DNA of 64,000 bases, from NCBI RefSeq assembly GCF_001870205.1, contig NZ_CP017267.1, forward strand, positions 298,501 to 362,500, given 5' to 3'. Source of the DNA: Vagococcus teuberi (lineage in GTDB: Bacteria > Bacillota > Bacilli > Lactobacillales > Vagococcaceae). The translations under genes were made by a program, and so were the position numbers. Shown here in pieces: positions 51,766-62,289 of this stretch. The notes below the pieces were generated by a model that worked only from the letters and a program-made list of their open reading frames with translations, ran no database searches and had not been told where the DNA came from. Every line of letters starts with the position of its first letter. The stretch's first letter is position 1.

Positions 51766-52101
51766 AATTTATTCTATTTAATGACAGTGACCTAATTTAA
51801 TAGTATATAGAATGAAAAATAGGTAAGTCATAAGATAGATGTAAACAGAAATTATTGTTTGGGAATATTAGTTAAAAGTTCGTAAAAAAATAATGATAGT
51901 GTTTTTTTATATATAGTTTAATAAGGTTTAGTTCGGTGGTTAATAGTTTTTTTTTGTGCTGTGTTTTCATTTTTTATTGTTTTTTTAGCTAAATATGTTT
52001 AAAATCGAACTTTTTTAAATATTGAACTTATTATTGTATTGATTTTAATTAAAAAATGAATTATAATTTATTGAGTCAAAAAACGAACGAGGAGTTTTTA
52101 T
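51766..52101 (+). promoter_or_regulatory. Promoter region of the purine/ABC operon, with PurR-like boxes
   Basis: TTGATT (52039-52044), a 17-bp spacer, then TATAAT (52062-52067) form a good promoter. Upstream, AAAATCGAACTTT (52001-52013) is close to the PurBox AWWWCCGAACWWT, with a second TTGAACTT 17 bp on (about 52022) and an inverse GTTCGG at 51931. Given the purine deaminases downstream, PurR-type control is plausible. Confidence 0.45.
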
Positions 52102-52938
52102 ATGCAAAAGAAAGTTCCGTATTTATTTGTTTTAACAGGTACGATTATTGTTTTATTTTTTATGATTATTCCTTTATTAACAAGTTTAATTCCAACATTT
52201 TTTAGTGAAGGTGACTTAACATTTAGTCAATATACTTCTTTTTTTAAGGATTCATATAATCAATCAGTAGTGATAAGAACGATTCGTATTTCTGTCATTG
52301 TTATGGTTATTTGTATGTTATTAGGGATTCCTACCTCTTATTTTATTGCTGGTGTGGATAAAAAGTGGAAAGGTCTGTTAATGGCGATGACACTTTTTCC
52401 ATTATTAACCAATTCTGTTATTAGAAGTTTTGCTTGGATTAACATTTTAGGTAAAAATGGTATTATTAACTCTGTTTTATTAAAGTCACATATTATAGAA
52501 CAACCATTAAATTTACTTTATTCAGAATTTGCTATTATCATTGGCTCGGTTTATTTATTTTTACCAACTATGATTATGACGTTAATTGGCGTTATGGAAA
52601 GTATTGAACCAGAGATGTTAGAGGCAGCTGAAACATTAGGAGCAAGTCCTTTCGTAGCATTTAGAAAAATTATTTTACCACTTTCTATTCCCGGAGCAAT
52701 TGTGGGGAGTACGTTGGTTTTTACAGGGACTTTGACAGCTTATACAACTCCACAGTTGTTAGGAGGAAATCAAAAAATGGTACTATCTACCTTACTTTAT
52801 CAAAAAGCTAATACATTAGGAGATTGGACTCAAGCAAGTATTTTATCCTTTATTATGATTTTTATTACAGTCCTTGTTATGCAAGGGTTAAACTGGTTGG
52901 CAAAAAAAGTAGATAGGAGAGTTGACCAGCATGCGTAA
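52102..52938 (+). CDS. ABC transporter permease (PotB-like)
   Basis: 278 aa with about six membrane helices and the binding-protein-dependent permease EAA loop (EAAETLGASPFVAFRKIILP, about 174-193) that contacts the ATPase. Closest in layout to spermidine/putrescine and thiamine-type permeases (PotB). It overlaps the next permease by 8 nt. The substrate is not certain; the adjoining deaminases suggest a purine-related compound. The start follows ACGAGGAG. Confidence 0.88.
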   Translation: MQKKVPYLFVLTGTIIVLFFMIIPLLTSLIPTFFSEGDLTFSQYTSFFKDSYNQSVVIRTIRISVIVMVICMLLGIPTSYFIAGVDKKWKGLLMAMTLFPLLTNSVIRSFAWINILGKNGIINSVLLKSHIIEQPLNLLYSEFAIIIGSVYLFLPTMIMTLIGVMESIEPEMLEAAETLGASPFVAFRKIILPLSIPGAIVGSTLVFTGTLTAYTTPQLLGGNQKMVLSTLLYQKANTLGDWTQASILSFIMIFITVLVMQGLNWLAKKVDRRVDQHA

Positions 52939-53710
52939 ACAAAAAGGTATGACGATTATTGCAATTTTTGTTTTTTTGTTTTTATTTTTACCTCTTTTAC
53001 TTATAATCATTACATCATTTGGAACAGAGTCAGCTATTAAATTTCCTATTAAAGGTTTTACTTTGGACTGGTATTTAAATGTTTTTCAAACAGAAAGTTT
53101 TATTTCTGGTTTTAAATTAAGTTTAACGATAGGCGTTTTAGCAACATTACTAGCTTTGTTGATAGGTGTTCCTATATCGTATGTCTTAAATCGTTATAAA
53201 ATAACTGGGAAAAGTCAGTTTAAAAGTTTTTTCCTGTCACCAACAATTATTCCAGGAATTGTAGTTGGTTATGTCTTATTTCAATGGATTGTGATTAAGT
53301 TAGGTTTTTCAGTTTTTATAGGTTTATTAATAGGGCATTTTTTGATTAGCTTGCCTTATATTATACGGGTAGTGGGTTCTAGTTTGGAAAAGATGGATGT
53401 TTCCGTTGAAGAAGCGGCTTGGACGTTAGGTTGTACTAGACAAAAAGCTTTCATAAAAATTGTGTTACCTAACATATCATCTGGCATTTTTGCTTCATTT
53501 ATGTTGGCTTTTGTTAACTCCTTCAACAATGTTCCAGTGTCCATGTTCTTATCAGGTCCGGGTGTTAATATGTTACCCACCTCTATATTAAGTTTTATGG
53601 AGTATAACTATGATCCCACTGTTTCAGCTTTATCTGTCATCATTATGTTGTTAACAGTTGTAATGATGGTTATTATTGAAAAAACATTAGGACTTGCTTC
53701 TATTTCATAA
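52931..53710 (+). CDS. ABC transporter permease (PotC-like)
   Basis: 259 aa from ATG 52931, overlapping the previous gene. About six transmembrane segments and an EAA loop (EAAWTLGCTRQKAFIKIVLP). Partner of the PotB-like permease in one heterodimeric importer. The ribosome site is AGGAGAGTTGACC. The operon continues with ATPase, binding protein and two deaminases. Confidence 0.88.
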   Translation: MRKQKGMTIIAIFVFLFLFLPLLLIIITSFGTESAIKFPIKGFTLDWYLNVFQTESFISGFKLSLTIGVLATLLALLIGVPISYVLNRYKITGKSQFKSFFLSPTIIPGIVVGYVLFQWIVIKLGFSVFIGLLIGHFLISLPYIIRVVGSSLEKMDVSVEEAAWTLGCTRQKAFIKIVLPNISSGIFASFMLAFVNSFNNVPVSMFLSGPGVNMLPTSILSFMEYNYDPTVSALSVIIMLLTVVMMVIIEKTLGLASIS

Positions 53711-53727
53711 ATTAAGGAGAGATTTTT

Positions 53728-54758
53728 GTGTCGTTTGTTGAATTAAAAGATATTGATGTGAGCTATGATGGTAAACAATCGATTTTAAAAGAATTAAGTA
53801 TTGCAATGGAAAAAGGAGAATTGGTTTCATTGCTTGGCCCAAGTGGCTGTGGTAAAACTACGACGTTACGAGTTATTGCAGGGCTCATTAAACCAACTAG
53901 TGGGGATTTTATGGTTAATAATAAAAACTTGACCAGCGTTCCTGTACATAAACGTCAGTTTGGAATGGTATTTCAGAGTTATGCTTTATTTCCTCATTTG
54001 ACGGTGGAAGAAAATGTTGCTTTTGGATTAAGACTTCGTAAAGAAAAAAAGAAGTGATTGATAAGAAAGTAGAAGAGATGCTTTCAGCTTGTGGATTGGA
54101 TGGTTTTTCTAAGAGATATCCCAAACAGTTATCAGGAGGGCAACGACAAAGGGTAGCTTTAGCACGTGCTTTAGTAGTAGAGCCCGACTTGTTACTATTA
54201 GACGAGCCGTTAAGTAATTTGGATGCTAAGCTTCGTGTTGCTATGAGAATTGAGATTAAACGAATTCAACAAAAACTAGGCATTACAACTGTTTTTGTTA
54301 CTCATGATCAAGAAGAGTGCTTTTCTATTTCTGATCGCGTGGCAATTATGAATAGAGGGATCATTGAACAATACGATACACCTGAAATGATTTACCGTTA
54401 TCCTAAAACAGAATTTGTTGCTCGATTTATAGGATTTGAAAATTTCTTTAAAGTAAAAAAGAAAGATTTAGTGGTTATGACTGAATCTGGAGTAGAACTA
54501 CATGTTTCTGAACGTTATGTCAAATTAACTGGAGATTTGATGGCAACAATTCGACCAGAGGATATTTCTATCTCATCAACAGGTCTTATCAAAGGACGTA
54601 TTTTGGTTAGAACATTTCTAGGCAAGAGTTACCAATATGAAGTTGAAACAGAGATTGGGTCATTGTTAGTGAATGGGGATGACCATCAAATGTATGAAGT
54701 TGGTCAAGAGATAGGGTTGGATTTTTCAAAAGAAAAAATTATTTTATTAAATAAATAG
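53728..54758 (+). pseudogene. ABC transporter ATPase (PotA-like), frameshifted in an A7 run
   Basis: GTG 53728 (AAGGAGAG) opens an ATPase with Walker A GPSGCGKTT and Q-loop VFQSYALFPHL. At the A7 run (54044-54050) the frame closes with LRKEKKK and TGA; one more A would give RKEKKEVIDKKVEEML. The second ORF (54054-54758) holds LSGGQRQRVALARAL, LLLDEPLSNLD, FVTHDQEE and a TOBE-like C-terminus (VMATIRPEDI). As written, the importer lacks a whole ATPase, so the break is recent or a sequencing error. Confidence 0.85.
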
Positions 54759-54774
54759 ATAGGGGATATATAAA

Positions 54775-55839
54775 ATGAAAAAGGGTTTATTAGCTATTTC
54801 AGCGGTTGCGCTACTAGTATTAACTGCTTGTGGAAACAGCGAGGCAAATATAAAAAAAGAGAGTAATAAAAAGGCAGATCAATCGATGGTTGTCTCTACA
54901 TTTGGATTAAGTGAAGATATAGTTAAAAAAGATATTATTACACCATTTGAAGAAGAATATTCAGCTAAAGTCACTTTAGATTTAGGTAATAGTTCTGATC
55001 GATTTACTAAACTAAAAAATAATAAAAAAGCGAATATTGATGTTATTGAGCTATCACAAGCTAATTCAACAGAAGGTAATACATCAGATATGTTTGAAAA
55101 AGTAAGTGAAAAAGAAGTCCCAAATTTGGCGGAATTAACAGATGGAGCAAAAGAAGTCTTTGAAAATGGTGGGGGTATTCCAATTGCTGTAAATAGTATC
55201 GGGATTATTTACGATAAGGAAAAAATCGGCAAAGAAATTACGAGCTGGGATGATCTTTGGGATTCTGCTTTAAAGGGGAAAATCTCAGTTCCTGATATTT
55301 CAACAACAGCGGGACCATTAATGTTATATGTAGCAAGTGATCATGCTAAAACAGATATTACATCGGATAAAGGTGAGGCAGCATTTTCAGAAATGAAAAA
55401 TTTAAAGCCTAATGTAACAAAAACTTATACAAAATCGTCAGATTTGGCGAACATGTTTCAAGCAGGAGAAATTGAGGCAGCAGTTGTAGCTGATTTTGCA
55501 GTTGATATTATCAAATCATCTTCTGATACTCTAGAGTATGTTGTTCCAAAATCAGGAACTTACGCAAATTATAACACCATTAATGTACCGAAAACATCAG
55601 CTAATAAAGAATTAGCATATAAATTTATTAATTATAGAATCAGTGAAGAAAGTCAAAAAACAAAAGCAATCTCTTTAAATGAAGGACCGATTAATAAAAA
55701 AGTAACATTATCTGAAGAAGAACAAGGTAATAAAACATACGGTGAAGTTGCTAATAGAGCCAAAATGGTCGATTTTAATTTTGTGAATGACAATTTATCT
55801 ACTTGGCTAGATCGATGGAATAAAATTATGAACCAATAA
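54775..55839 (+). CDS. ABC transporter substrate-binding lipoprotein (PotD-like)
   Basis: 354 aa. Lipobox VLTACG with the lipidated Cys near residue 19, then a type 2 periplasmic-binding fold ([20 protein letters not shown]...[20 protein letters not shown]...). It resembles spermidine/putrescine or Fe/thiamine-type binding proteins. It delivers the substrate to the two permeases. Placed between the ATPase and adenine deaminase genes, so the ligand may be a purine or related base. Confidence 0.88.
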   Translation: MKKGLLAISAVALLVLTACGNSEANIKKESNKKADQSMVVSTFGLSEDIVKKDIITPFEEEYSAKVTLDLGNSSDRFTKLKNNKKANIDVIELSQANSTEGNTSDMFEKVSEKEVPNLAELTDGAKEVFENGGGIPIAVNSIGIIYDKEKIGKEITSWDDLWDSALKGKISVPDISTTAGPLMLYVASDHAKTDITSDKGEAAFSEMKNLKPNVTKTYTKSSDLANMFQAGEIEAAVVADFAVDIIKSSSDTLEYVVPKSGTYANYNTINVPKTSANKELAYKFINYRISEESQKTKAISLNEGPINKKVTLSEEEQGNKTYGEVANRAKMVDFNFVNDNLSTWLDRWNKIMNQ

Positions 55840-55855
55840 AAAGAGGGTATTAGAC

Positions 55856-57631
55856 ATGATTGTGGTGGATATTCAAATTAAGGATGTGTCTTTGTTTCAA
55901 ACTGTGACACAGAAATTTTTAAAAAAAAATGTGTATATAAAAAAAGATAAAATTTATCATATTTCTAATGTTGAAGAAGAAACAATTATAGCTAATACTA
56001 TTATTGATGGCCAGGGACTGTTTATGGTTCCTGGCTTGATTGATAGTCATATGCATATTGAAAGTTCAATGTGTACACCAGAGAATTTTTCAGATGCAGT
56101 TTTACCATTTGGTGTAACAACAGTTATTGCGGATGCACATGAAATTGGTAATGTCTTTGGTAATGAAGGATTGGATTATTTTATGTCAGCTGAAACAGAG
56201 CTTGATATCTTTCATGCAATCCCTTCATCAGTTCCGTCAACAACACCGTCTTTAGAAACAACAGGAGGCATAATTGGATTAGGAGAAGTTGAAACATTAC
56301 TTAGAAATCCAAACGTTATTTGTTTGGGCGAAGCAATGAATTTTAAAGGTATCTCATATGATAGAGAGTCACTCATTGCACAAATTATTCGTTTGGTTCA
56401 AGAAAAAAGACCGACAATGCCTCTAGAAGGTCATTGTCCAAAAATTCAAGGAACTGAATTATCTGACTTCTTGTATAGTGGCATCTCATCAGATCATACA
56501 CATCAATTTCCAGAATCGTTAAAAGAACGAATTGAAAATGGTGTTTTTGTCCAATTACAAGCAAAATCACTGACGAAAGAGAATATAGCTGTTATAAAGG
56601 AAAATAATTTTTATGAATATGTCAGTATTGTGACCGATGATATCATGGCAGATGAATTATTAGATGGTCATTTAGATGTTAATTTAAGAAAGGCTGTTGA
56701 ATGTGGGTTACCAATAGAAAAAGCGATTTATATGACGACTTATACTCCAGCAAGAAGAATGAGTTTGAATGATCGTGGAATCATTGCTCCAGGCAAATTA
56801 GCAGATTTTATCTTACTAGACGATTTGGAGACGTTTAATATAAAAACAGTTTATAAAAAAGGTCGAAAAGTCTATGGAACAGATATTGGCAAACAAGACA
56901 AACAAGACAAACAAGACAAACAAGACAAAAAAGAGTATGACTATGCGTACTATCCAAGTCATTATTTTGATACATTATCTACTAGAAAGTTGACACTAGA
57001 TGATGTAACACTAAAAGTTGAGACTGATTTAGAGAAAGTACGTTGCCAGGTCATTCGTAAATTTGAAGTAGGAACGTTTACAGAACCTATTACAAAAGAA
57101 ATTCCTGTTATTGATGGTTGTTTAGATTGGGAAACTGCAGATTGTTCGCTATTAATTGTGATGGAGAGATATGGAAAGAATCGTAATATTTCTTATTCAT
57201 TGGTTGAAAAACCGATTGATTCTAAAGGTGCTATTGGAACAACTTGGGCACATGATCATCATAATATTATGATTATGGGAAATACTAAGCAAGACTTACT
57301 CAAGGTACAGCACGAGCTACTGGATATAAAAGGTGGTTATTGTGTTTCTTTGAATAATGACATCATTGGGAGTTGTCCGTTGCCATTAGGTGGTATTATT
57401 TCAACAGCACCAATTTCAATTCTTGGTTTAAAAGTAAAAGAAATAAGACAAAGTATGAGACAGCTTGGTTATAAAAACATGAATGAAATTATGTCTTTTT
57501 CAACGTTATCACTACCAGTTTCACCAGCAATTAAAGTAACAGATATGGGAATGCTTGATACGAAGACTCAAGAATTTTACTCTCTTATACATGAAGAAGA
57601 TGGGACGTTACTAAATGCAAACACTTATTAA
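55856..57631 (+). CDS. ade: Adenine deaminase
   Basis: 591 aa amidohydrolase. The metal motif [16 protein letters not shown] is followed by [37 protein letters not shown] and the adenine deaminase C-terminal domain ([29 protein letters not shown]). It converts adenine to hypoxanthine and ammonia. A hydrophilic (KQD) repeat lies near residues 345-358, between the two domains. Overlaps the next amidohydrolase gene by 17 nt. The start at 55856 has AAAGAGGG; normal family length. Confidence 0.95.
   Translation: MIVVDIQIKDVSLFQTVTQKFLKKNVYIKKDKIYHISNVEEETIIANTIIDGQGLFMVPGLIDSHMHIESSMCTPENFSDAVLPFGVTTVIADAHEIGNVFGNEGLDYFMSAETELDIFHAIPSSVPSTTPSLETTGGIIGLGEVETLLRNPNVICLGEAMNFKGISYDRESLIAQIIRLVQEKRPTMPLEGHCPKIQGTELSDFLYSGISSDHTHQFPESLKERIENGVFVQLQAKSLTKENIAVIKENNFYEYVSIVTDDIMADELLDGHLDVNLRKAVECGLPIEKAIYMTTYTPARRMSLNDRGIIAPGKLADFILLDDLETFNIKTVYKKGRKVYGTDIGKQDKQDKQDKQDKKEYDYAYYPSHYFDTLSTRKLTLDDVTLKVETDLEKVRCQVIRKFEVGTFTEPITKEIPVIDGCLDWETADCSLLIVMERYGKNRNISYSLVEKPIDSKGAIGTTWAHDHHNIMIMGNTKQDLLKVQHELLDIKGGYCVSLNNDIIGSCPLPLGGIISTAPISILGLKVKEIRQSMRQLGYKNMNEIMSFSTLSLPVSPAIKVTDMGMLDTKTQEFYSLIHEEDGTLLNANTY
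56889..56930 (+). repeat. 9-bp tandem repeat within adenine deaminase
   Basis: About four tandem AAACAAGAC units encode [12 protein letters not shown] in the interdomain linker. Multiples of nine keep the frame, so copy number could vary without loss of function. Confidence 0.85.
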
Positions 57632-58946
57632 GAATGCATACATATTAACAATGGATGATGAATTTAGTGTGTATGAAAAAGGATATCTTTTAATTGAGAA
57701 TGACCAAATTAAACAATTAGGACATATGGGAGAAGAACCAATATTAAAAGAAGGTTATCAGGAAGTAGATGCTAATAATAGTATATTACTACCTGGGTTT
57801 ATTAATCTTCATACTCATTTGGGGATGATTCCTTTTCGATCTTTAGGAGATGATATACCTGATCGATTAAGACGTTTTTTATTTCCATTAGAAAAAGTGA
57901 TGACAAAGGATTTAGTTTCAACAAGTAGTGAGTATGCCATGGCAGAGCTGATGTTATCTGGGACAACAACAGTTTCTGATATGTATTATTTTGAAGATGC
58001 TGTTGCTATGAGCTGTGAAAAAATGAAAATGCGTGGTTTTTTAGGACAAACAATTATTGACATGCCAACATGTGATTATTTAACTGCAGAAGAAGCAGTG
58101 GAAGGATCTCGTCTATTTATAGAAAAATGGCAAAACTCTGATTTAGTTACACCCATGATTGCGCCACATGCTACTAATACAAATAGTGTTGATATTCTGA
58201 AAAAAATAGTGATGATTAGTTCAGAAATGAATTCACCAATTATGATGCATGTTTCAGAAATGGATTACGAACTAGCTAAGTTACAAAAATTATATAAGCA
58301 AACTCCTATTGAATTTTTGAAAGAATTAGGTTTCTTAAATTGTCATCTGATTATGGCTCATGGTATTTTATTGAGTGATGAAGAAATTGAACTATTATCA
58401 GAATCTAAGGGAAAAGTCAGTGTTGCTCACTGTATTGGAGCGAATACAAAGTCAGCTAAAGGTGTAGCACCTATTAAACAGCTAATTGATAAGGGAGTGA
58501 CTGTGGGTTTAGGAACAGATGGTCCAAGTAGTGGAAACACTTTAGATATGTTTACTCAAATGAAAATGATGGCCAATTTTCAAAAAACATATTTGAAAGA
58601 TCGCTCAGCATTTCCTGCAAAAGAAATTGTTGCTTTAGCAACAAAAGGTGGAGCGAAAGCATTAGGAATGAATCATAAAATTGGTAGCTTAGAAGTTGGA
58701 AAAAAAGCCGATATGATGTTAATCGAAACCAACTCAGTTAATATGTTTCCTATCTTTGACCCATACTCAGTGTTGGTTTATTCAGCAAACGCTAGTAATG
58801 TCGAAAGTACATGGATTAATGGCGAACGTGTTGTTGAGAAAAAGCAATTAGTTGAGCAAGATTTATCAGTATTGCGAAGTAATTTAAATAATCAAATGGA
58901 TGAGTTTAGAGAAGAAGTTGAAAGAATACAAAGAAGGCCGTATTAA
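57615..58946 (+). CDS. Amidohydrolase (SsnA/MtaD-type deaminase)
   Basis: 443 aa. [20 protein letters not shown] carries the HxH metal pair; further ligands are in [23 protein letters not shown] and [11 protein letters not shown]. The family deaminates purine-like or S-adenosylhomocysteine-like substrates (for example guanine, 8-oxoguanine, SAH). The exact substrate cannot be told from sequence alone. It overlaps ade, so adenine conversion and this step are expressed together. Confidence 0.85.
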   Translation: MQTLIKNAYILTMDDEFSVYEKGYLLIENDQIKQLGHMGEEPILKEGYQEVDANNSILLPGFINLHTHLGMIPFRSLGDDIPDRLRRFLFPLEKVMTKDLVSTSSEYAMAELMLSGTTTVSDMYYFEDAVAMSCEKMKMRGFLGQTIIDMPTCDYLTAEEAVEGSRLFIEKWQNSDLVTPMIAPHATNTNSVDILKKIVMISSEMNSPIMMHVSEMDYELAKLQKLYKQTPIEFLKELGFLNCHLIMAHGILLSDEEIELLSESKGKVSVAHCIGANTKSAKGVAPIKQLIDKGVTVGLGTDGPSSGNTLDMFTQMKMMANFQKTYLKDRSAFPAKEIVALATKGGAKALGMNHKIGSLEVGKKADMMLIETNSVNMFPIFDPYSVLVYSANASNVESTWINGERVVEKKQLVEQDLSVLRSNLNNQMDEFREEVERIQRRPY

Positions 58947-58978
58947 TGTAAGAATAGAGTTCGGCTCATATAGGATAA

Positions 58979-59025
58979 TATCCCCTAAAATGAGGCTAAA
59001 AAGTCTGATTTTAAGGGATGTTTTT
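58979..59025 (+). terminator. Intrinsic terminator of the purine operon
   Basis: ATCCCCTAAAAT pairs with ATTTTAAGGGAT (one mismatch), followed after a G by five T. Confidence 0.75.
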
Positions 59026-59228
59026 ATTTATCGCTATACATTGGTAACACTTTTTTACACAAAATTTATAAAGACTTTATTTTTTTAAACTAGTTATTTT
59101 ATGGACTGTTAGATAACTTGTCTCTTTGATTTTATAGTTAGGGACATATTTATTATTTTTGACTAATACACTATAAAAAAGGTATATTAATGAAAAAATA
59201 TAGATTATTTGATAAGGATGATGATATA

Positions 59229-60704
59229 TGAAAAATTATTAAGTAATAAAAAAAATATCAAGGATCACATCATAAAAAGGTCGATAGATATTTAGGAATT
59301 CGATATGCTCATGCACCTATTGGACGGTTAAGATTTAAATCTCCAGAAAGAGTCGATTTACATAATTCGGGTACAGTCATTGCATATCCTGCTAATCCAA
59401 TTCAAAAAGGTAAATTAGAGAAAAGTGAAATTTGTTTATTTTTAAATATTTGGAAACCTTCAGAAATTGAAGATGGCATCCCAATCATAGTATGGATTTA
59501 TGGAGGGAGTTTTGAATCTGGAGGTATCGGTAAAAAAGGGATAGGGATTGGATTAACATATGATGCTCAAAAATTATGTGAAGACACACAGTGTATCATT
59601 ATCACAATAAATTATAGGTTGAATGTATTCGGCTTTTTAGATTTTACATCTTTTAGTGATAAATTTGATAGCAATATTGGAATTAAAGATATTGTATGTG
59701 GATTAGAATGGATTAAAGAAAATATTTATGAATCTGGTGGTAACTCTGATAACGTGACTTTATTTGGGCAATCTGCTGGGGTTATGTTAATTGCGTGTTT
59801 AAATAAAACAACTTCTGCGCAACATCTTTATCATAAAATGATTATAGAAAGTGCGTGTATTAAGTCTTTATACACTCAACAAGAAGCTACAGCAATTTCT
59901 CAAAAGTATTTAGATTTCTTAGGAGTATCAGTTGATCATATAGATGATTTATTGGACTTTTTTCACTGATAGATTATTAGCGGTTAATCATAAGTTAGAA
60001 GAGTTTGTTAGAGAAAAAATATTAGGAATCACGACATTCGCTCCAGTAATTGATGGTCAATTCTTAACAGAATCAGTTTATAAAGGCTCTTTTTTTACCC
60101 AAAAACCTATGATGATTGGTAGCACACAAAATGAATCACGACTGTTTACAAGGTTTACTCCACATGTAGCAGAAGAAACGGATAAGAAGTTTTTTCCATA
60201 TATGAATAAAAAAGAGAGTCAAGGGATAACCTGTCACTATCACAATTTTCATTTTCCAAACTTTTTGGGAAATAGGAAATTACTGACAGATATTATGTAT
60301 ACAGTTCCTAAATATTGGTTAGCAGACAGTTATTCCATAGAAAATTCAGTGTATATATAGGTTTGATTTTTATTCTGGTATTTTTAAATTATTAAATTTG
60401 AAAGCATGTCATATAATTGATGTACCTATTCAATTTGATATAGGGATGTATTTATATTCTGGAAATATACTCAAAGCTAAAAGATTAGGTTATTATATGC
60501 ACCAATACATTGGTAACTTTGATAAAACAGGGAATCCAAATGGTAAGACTCTTTTTTTGAAAACAATATTCAGTTAGAAGTCCTAATGTTTTAATAGTTG
60601 ATAGTAAACTAACTTTGGAAAGCGATCCGGATAAAAAGACCAAATTAATATATAAAGATGCGCATCGTTTTGTTCATAATGATAATAATCACTCTCTATT
60701 TTAG
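59229..60704 (+). pseudogene. Type B carboxylesterase/lipase, multiply disrupted
   Basis: The remnant begins at ATG 59229 (stop at codon 5, then a frameshift), and recovers RYLGIRYAHAPIGRLRF, the oxyanion region VWIYGGSFESGG, and the nucleophile elbow LFGQSAGVM. Further shifts or stops fall near 59945, 60358 and 60560; the C-terminal IIDVPIQFDIGMYLYSG and FVHNDNNHSLF are recognisable to 60704. At least four disabling changes make it a true pseudogene rather than a read error. Confidence 0.88.
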
Positions 60705-60726
60705 TACCTTAATTTTTAAAAAGATA

Positions 60727-60835
60727 ATATAACTATGGGCTCTATGATTCTATTTAGATTGAGGGCTTTTTGCGTACATAAAAAAATAAGAGATGTTTGT
60801 TAGAGAATATCAGTATTATATGATAAGGCATCGTT
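60727..60835 (+). pseudogene. Vestige of a fourth SCC module leader and DUF960 start
   Basis: ATATAACTATGGGCTC...GAGGGCTTTTTGCGTACATA and ATGTTTGTTAGAGAATATCAGTATTATATGATAAGG-like sequence align with the leader hairpin and first codons of the DUF960 genes at 9918-10020 and 38911-39010. The stem and frame are degraded, and nothing follows. Confidence 0.65.
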
Positions 60836-60961
60836 TCCTATATAGACAATTGAAAACTTCATGTCAGAACTTTTTTATTCTTTTTAGTGTATAATAAAAT
60901 ATAGATTTATTAAAAATCGCCTAACTATATTAATAATAAGAAACACATGAGGTTATATGAA
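60836..60961 (+). promoter_or_regulatory. Promoter region of the PASTA-PBP pair
   Basis: A perfect TATAAT at 60890-60895 lies 66 bp upstream of the start, with no clear -35. Otherwise AT-rich and featureless. Confidence 0.4.
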
Positions 60962-62236
60962 ATGAAAAAGAAAAAACGTGTGAGGTTATCAAAAACCAAA
61001 AATAAAAAATATAGAAAAATAAGTAAATCTTGGAAAATATTTTTTTATTCATTTTTTGTAATGGTCAGTTTAGTCAGTGCTTATTTATTTTTTAAAGCAT
61101 ATCATTATATTAACGATATTCCTGAAGCACAAAATATAACACAAGAAGAAATATATCGTCTAACTAGGATTGAAGAAACAGATACTAGGTTAATAAGATC
61201 TTTAAAAAATGATGCCTTTGAGTCTTGGTTGTATGAAGCAAATGATGAAAAGGTTAAGACATTAGCTAAAAATAAAGAGTTATTATTAGAAGTAATGGAA
61301 GGTAAAACAGACGTTTCAGATATTGATAATGCTATGTCGGAAATAAAGAGACGTATTGATATTGTAGAAGATATAGATATTGAAGAATTATATGTGTTGT
61401 ACTATAAAAGCATATTACCTAAAAAATATGATGAATTAATGGTTGTTTTTCAAAATGCAACGATTGCGGATGCCGAAAAAATGAGCAAAGAGGCGCAAGA
61501 TTTGCTTGACTTATTGCATAAAATATATAATCAAGAAGGCATGTTGACAGTTACAAATGAACAGAGCTTTAAAAAATCTGTTAGCTTATTGGATGACATA
61601 AATAATAATATAATTGAAGCAAATAAAATAACAGATCAAGTTTTTTCCTATGCCAGTCTCATAGAAACTATTCCTGAACCAAATACTAAGTTTGGTATGG
61701 AGCTAGGTGATTATATAGATAGAACAAATAACTATATTCAGTCGAAAAATATGGTAGAAGAGTTTAAAAAAAAGTATAGCGAACTTCAATCTGATTTAGA
61801 AACTAATGAACGATTAATTAAACGGTCAGTGAATATGCCGGATTTAGTTGGTATGACTGTTAAAGAAGCTAAAGAAGAGATAGATCAATTGGATTTAAAT
61901 TTGAGTATACAAGGATATACAAATACGATGTATAAAAGTGGAGAATCAGTTCCTGAGAACATCCGCGGTACGGAGAATTGGGATAGGAATGAAAAAGATC
62001 TCATTTTAAAACAGGATCCTTCATCTCAAAATTATAAATATATCGTTAAAGGCTCTACTGTTACAATAGTGGTTGAAAATCAATCAGTTGAAAAAAGAAC
62101 GCAATCTTCAGAATCAAGTAGCTCATCTACGTCTAACTCTAACTCTAACTCTAACTCTAATTCTAACTCTAACTCTTCAATAACAAGTGAGACGACTTCA
62201 TCAAGCACAGAAGAAACAACAAGTTCAGATGATTAA
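60962..62236 (+). CDS. Membrane protein with one PASTA domain and Ser-rich tail
   Basis: 424 aa from ATG 60962 (TGAGG 9 nt upstream; ATG 60947 also possible). A basic N-terminus, one TM (about 23-47), a long helical extracellular region (to about 295), a PASTA-like domain (MPDLVGMTVKEAKEEIDQLD...KGSTVTIVVE), and a Ser/Asn/Thr-rich tail. PASTA domains bind peptidoglycan or muropeptides. It is followed by a class A PBP gene 53 nt downstream, so the two may work together in septal or side-wall synthesis. Confidence 0.75.
   Translation: MKKKKRVRLSKTKNKKYRKISKSWKIFFYSFFVMVSLVSAYLFFKAYHYINDIPEAQNITQEEIYRLTRIEETDTRLIRSLKNDAFESWLYEANDEKVKTLAKNKELLLEVMEGKTDVSDIDNAMSEIKRRIDIVEDIDIEELYVLYYKSILPKKYDELMVVFQNATIADAEKMSKEAQDLLDLLHKIYNQEGMLTVTNEQSFKKSVSLLDDINNNIIEANKITDQVFSYASLIETIPEPNTKFGMELGDYIDRTNNYIQSKNMVEEFKKKYSELQSDLETNERLIKRSVNMPDLVGMTVKEAKEEIDQLDLNLSIQGYTNTMYKSGESVPENIRGTENWDRNEKDLILKQDPSSQNYKYIVKGSTVTIVVENQSVEKRTQSSESSSSSTSNSNSNSNSNSNSNSSITSETTSSSTEETTSSDD
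62136..62178 (+). repeat. TCTAAC hexamer repeat
   Basis: About seven tandem TCTAAC units (one TCTAAT variant) encode the (SN)n tract near the C-terminus of the PASTA protein. Length changes of whole units keep the frame. Confidence 0.85.
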
Positions 62237-62289
62237 AATTTTTTATTTTAAGAATACTAGATTGAACAAACAAGGAAAGGAGGCTATAG

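Noticed and set aside
52001..52101. Purine riboswitch before the purine operon
   Set aside because: I did not find the conserved purine aptamer junction sequences; only PurR-like elements and a promoter are visible.
54054..54758. A separate ABC half-ATPase gene
   Set aside because: Walker A is in the preceding ORF and the signature and Walker B are here; one added base joins them.
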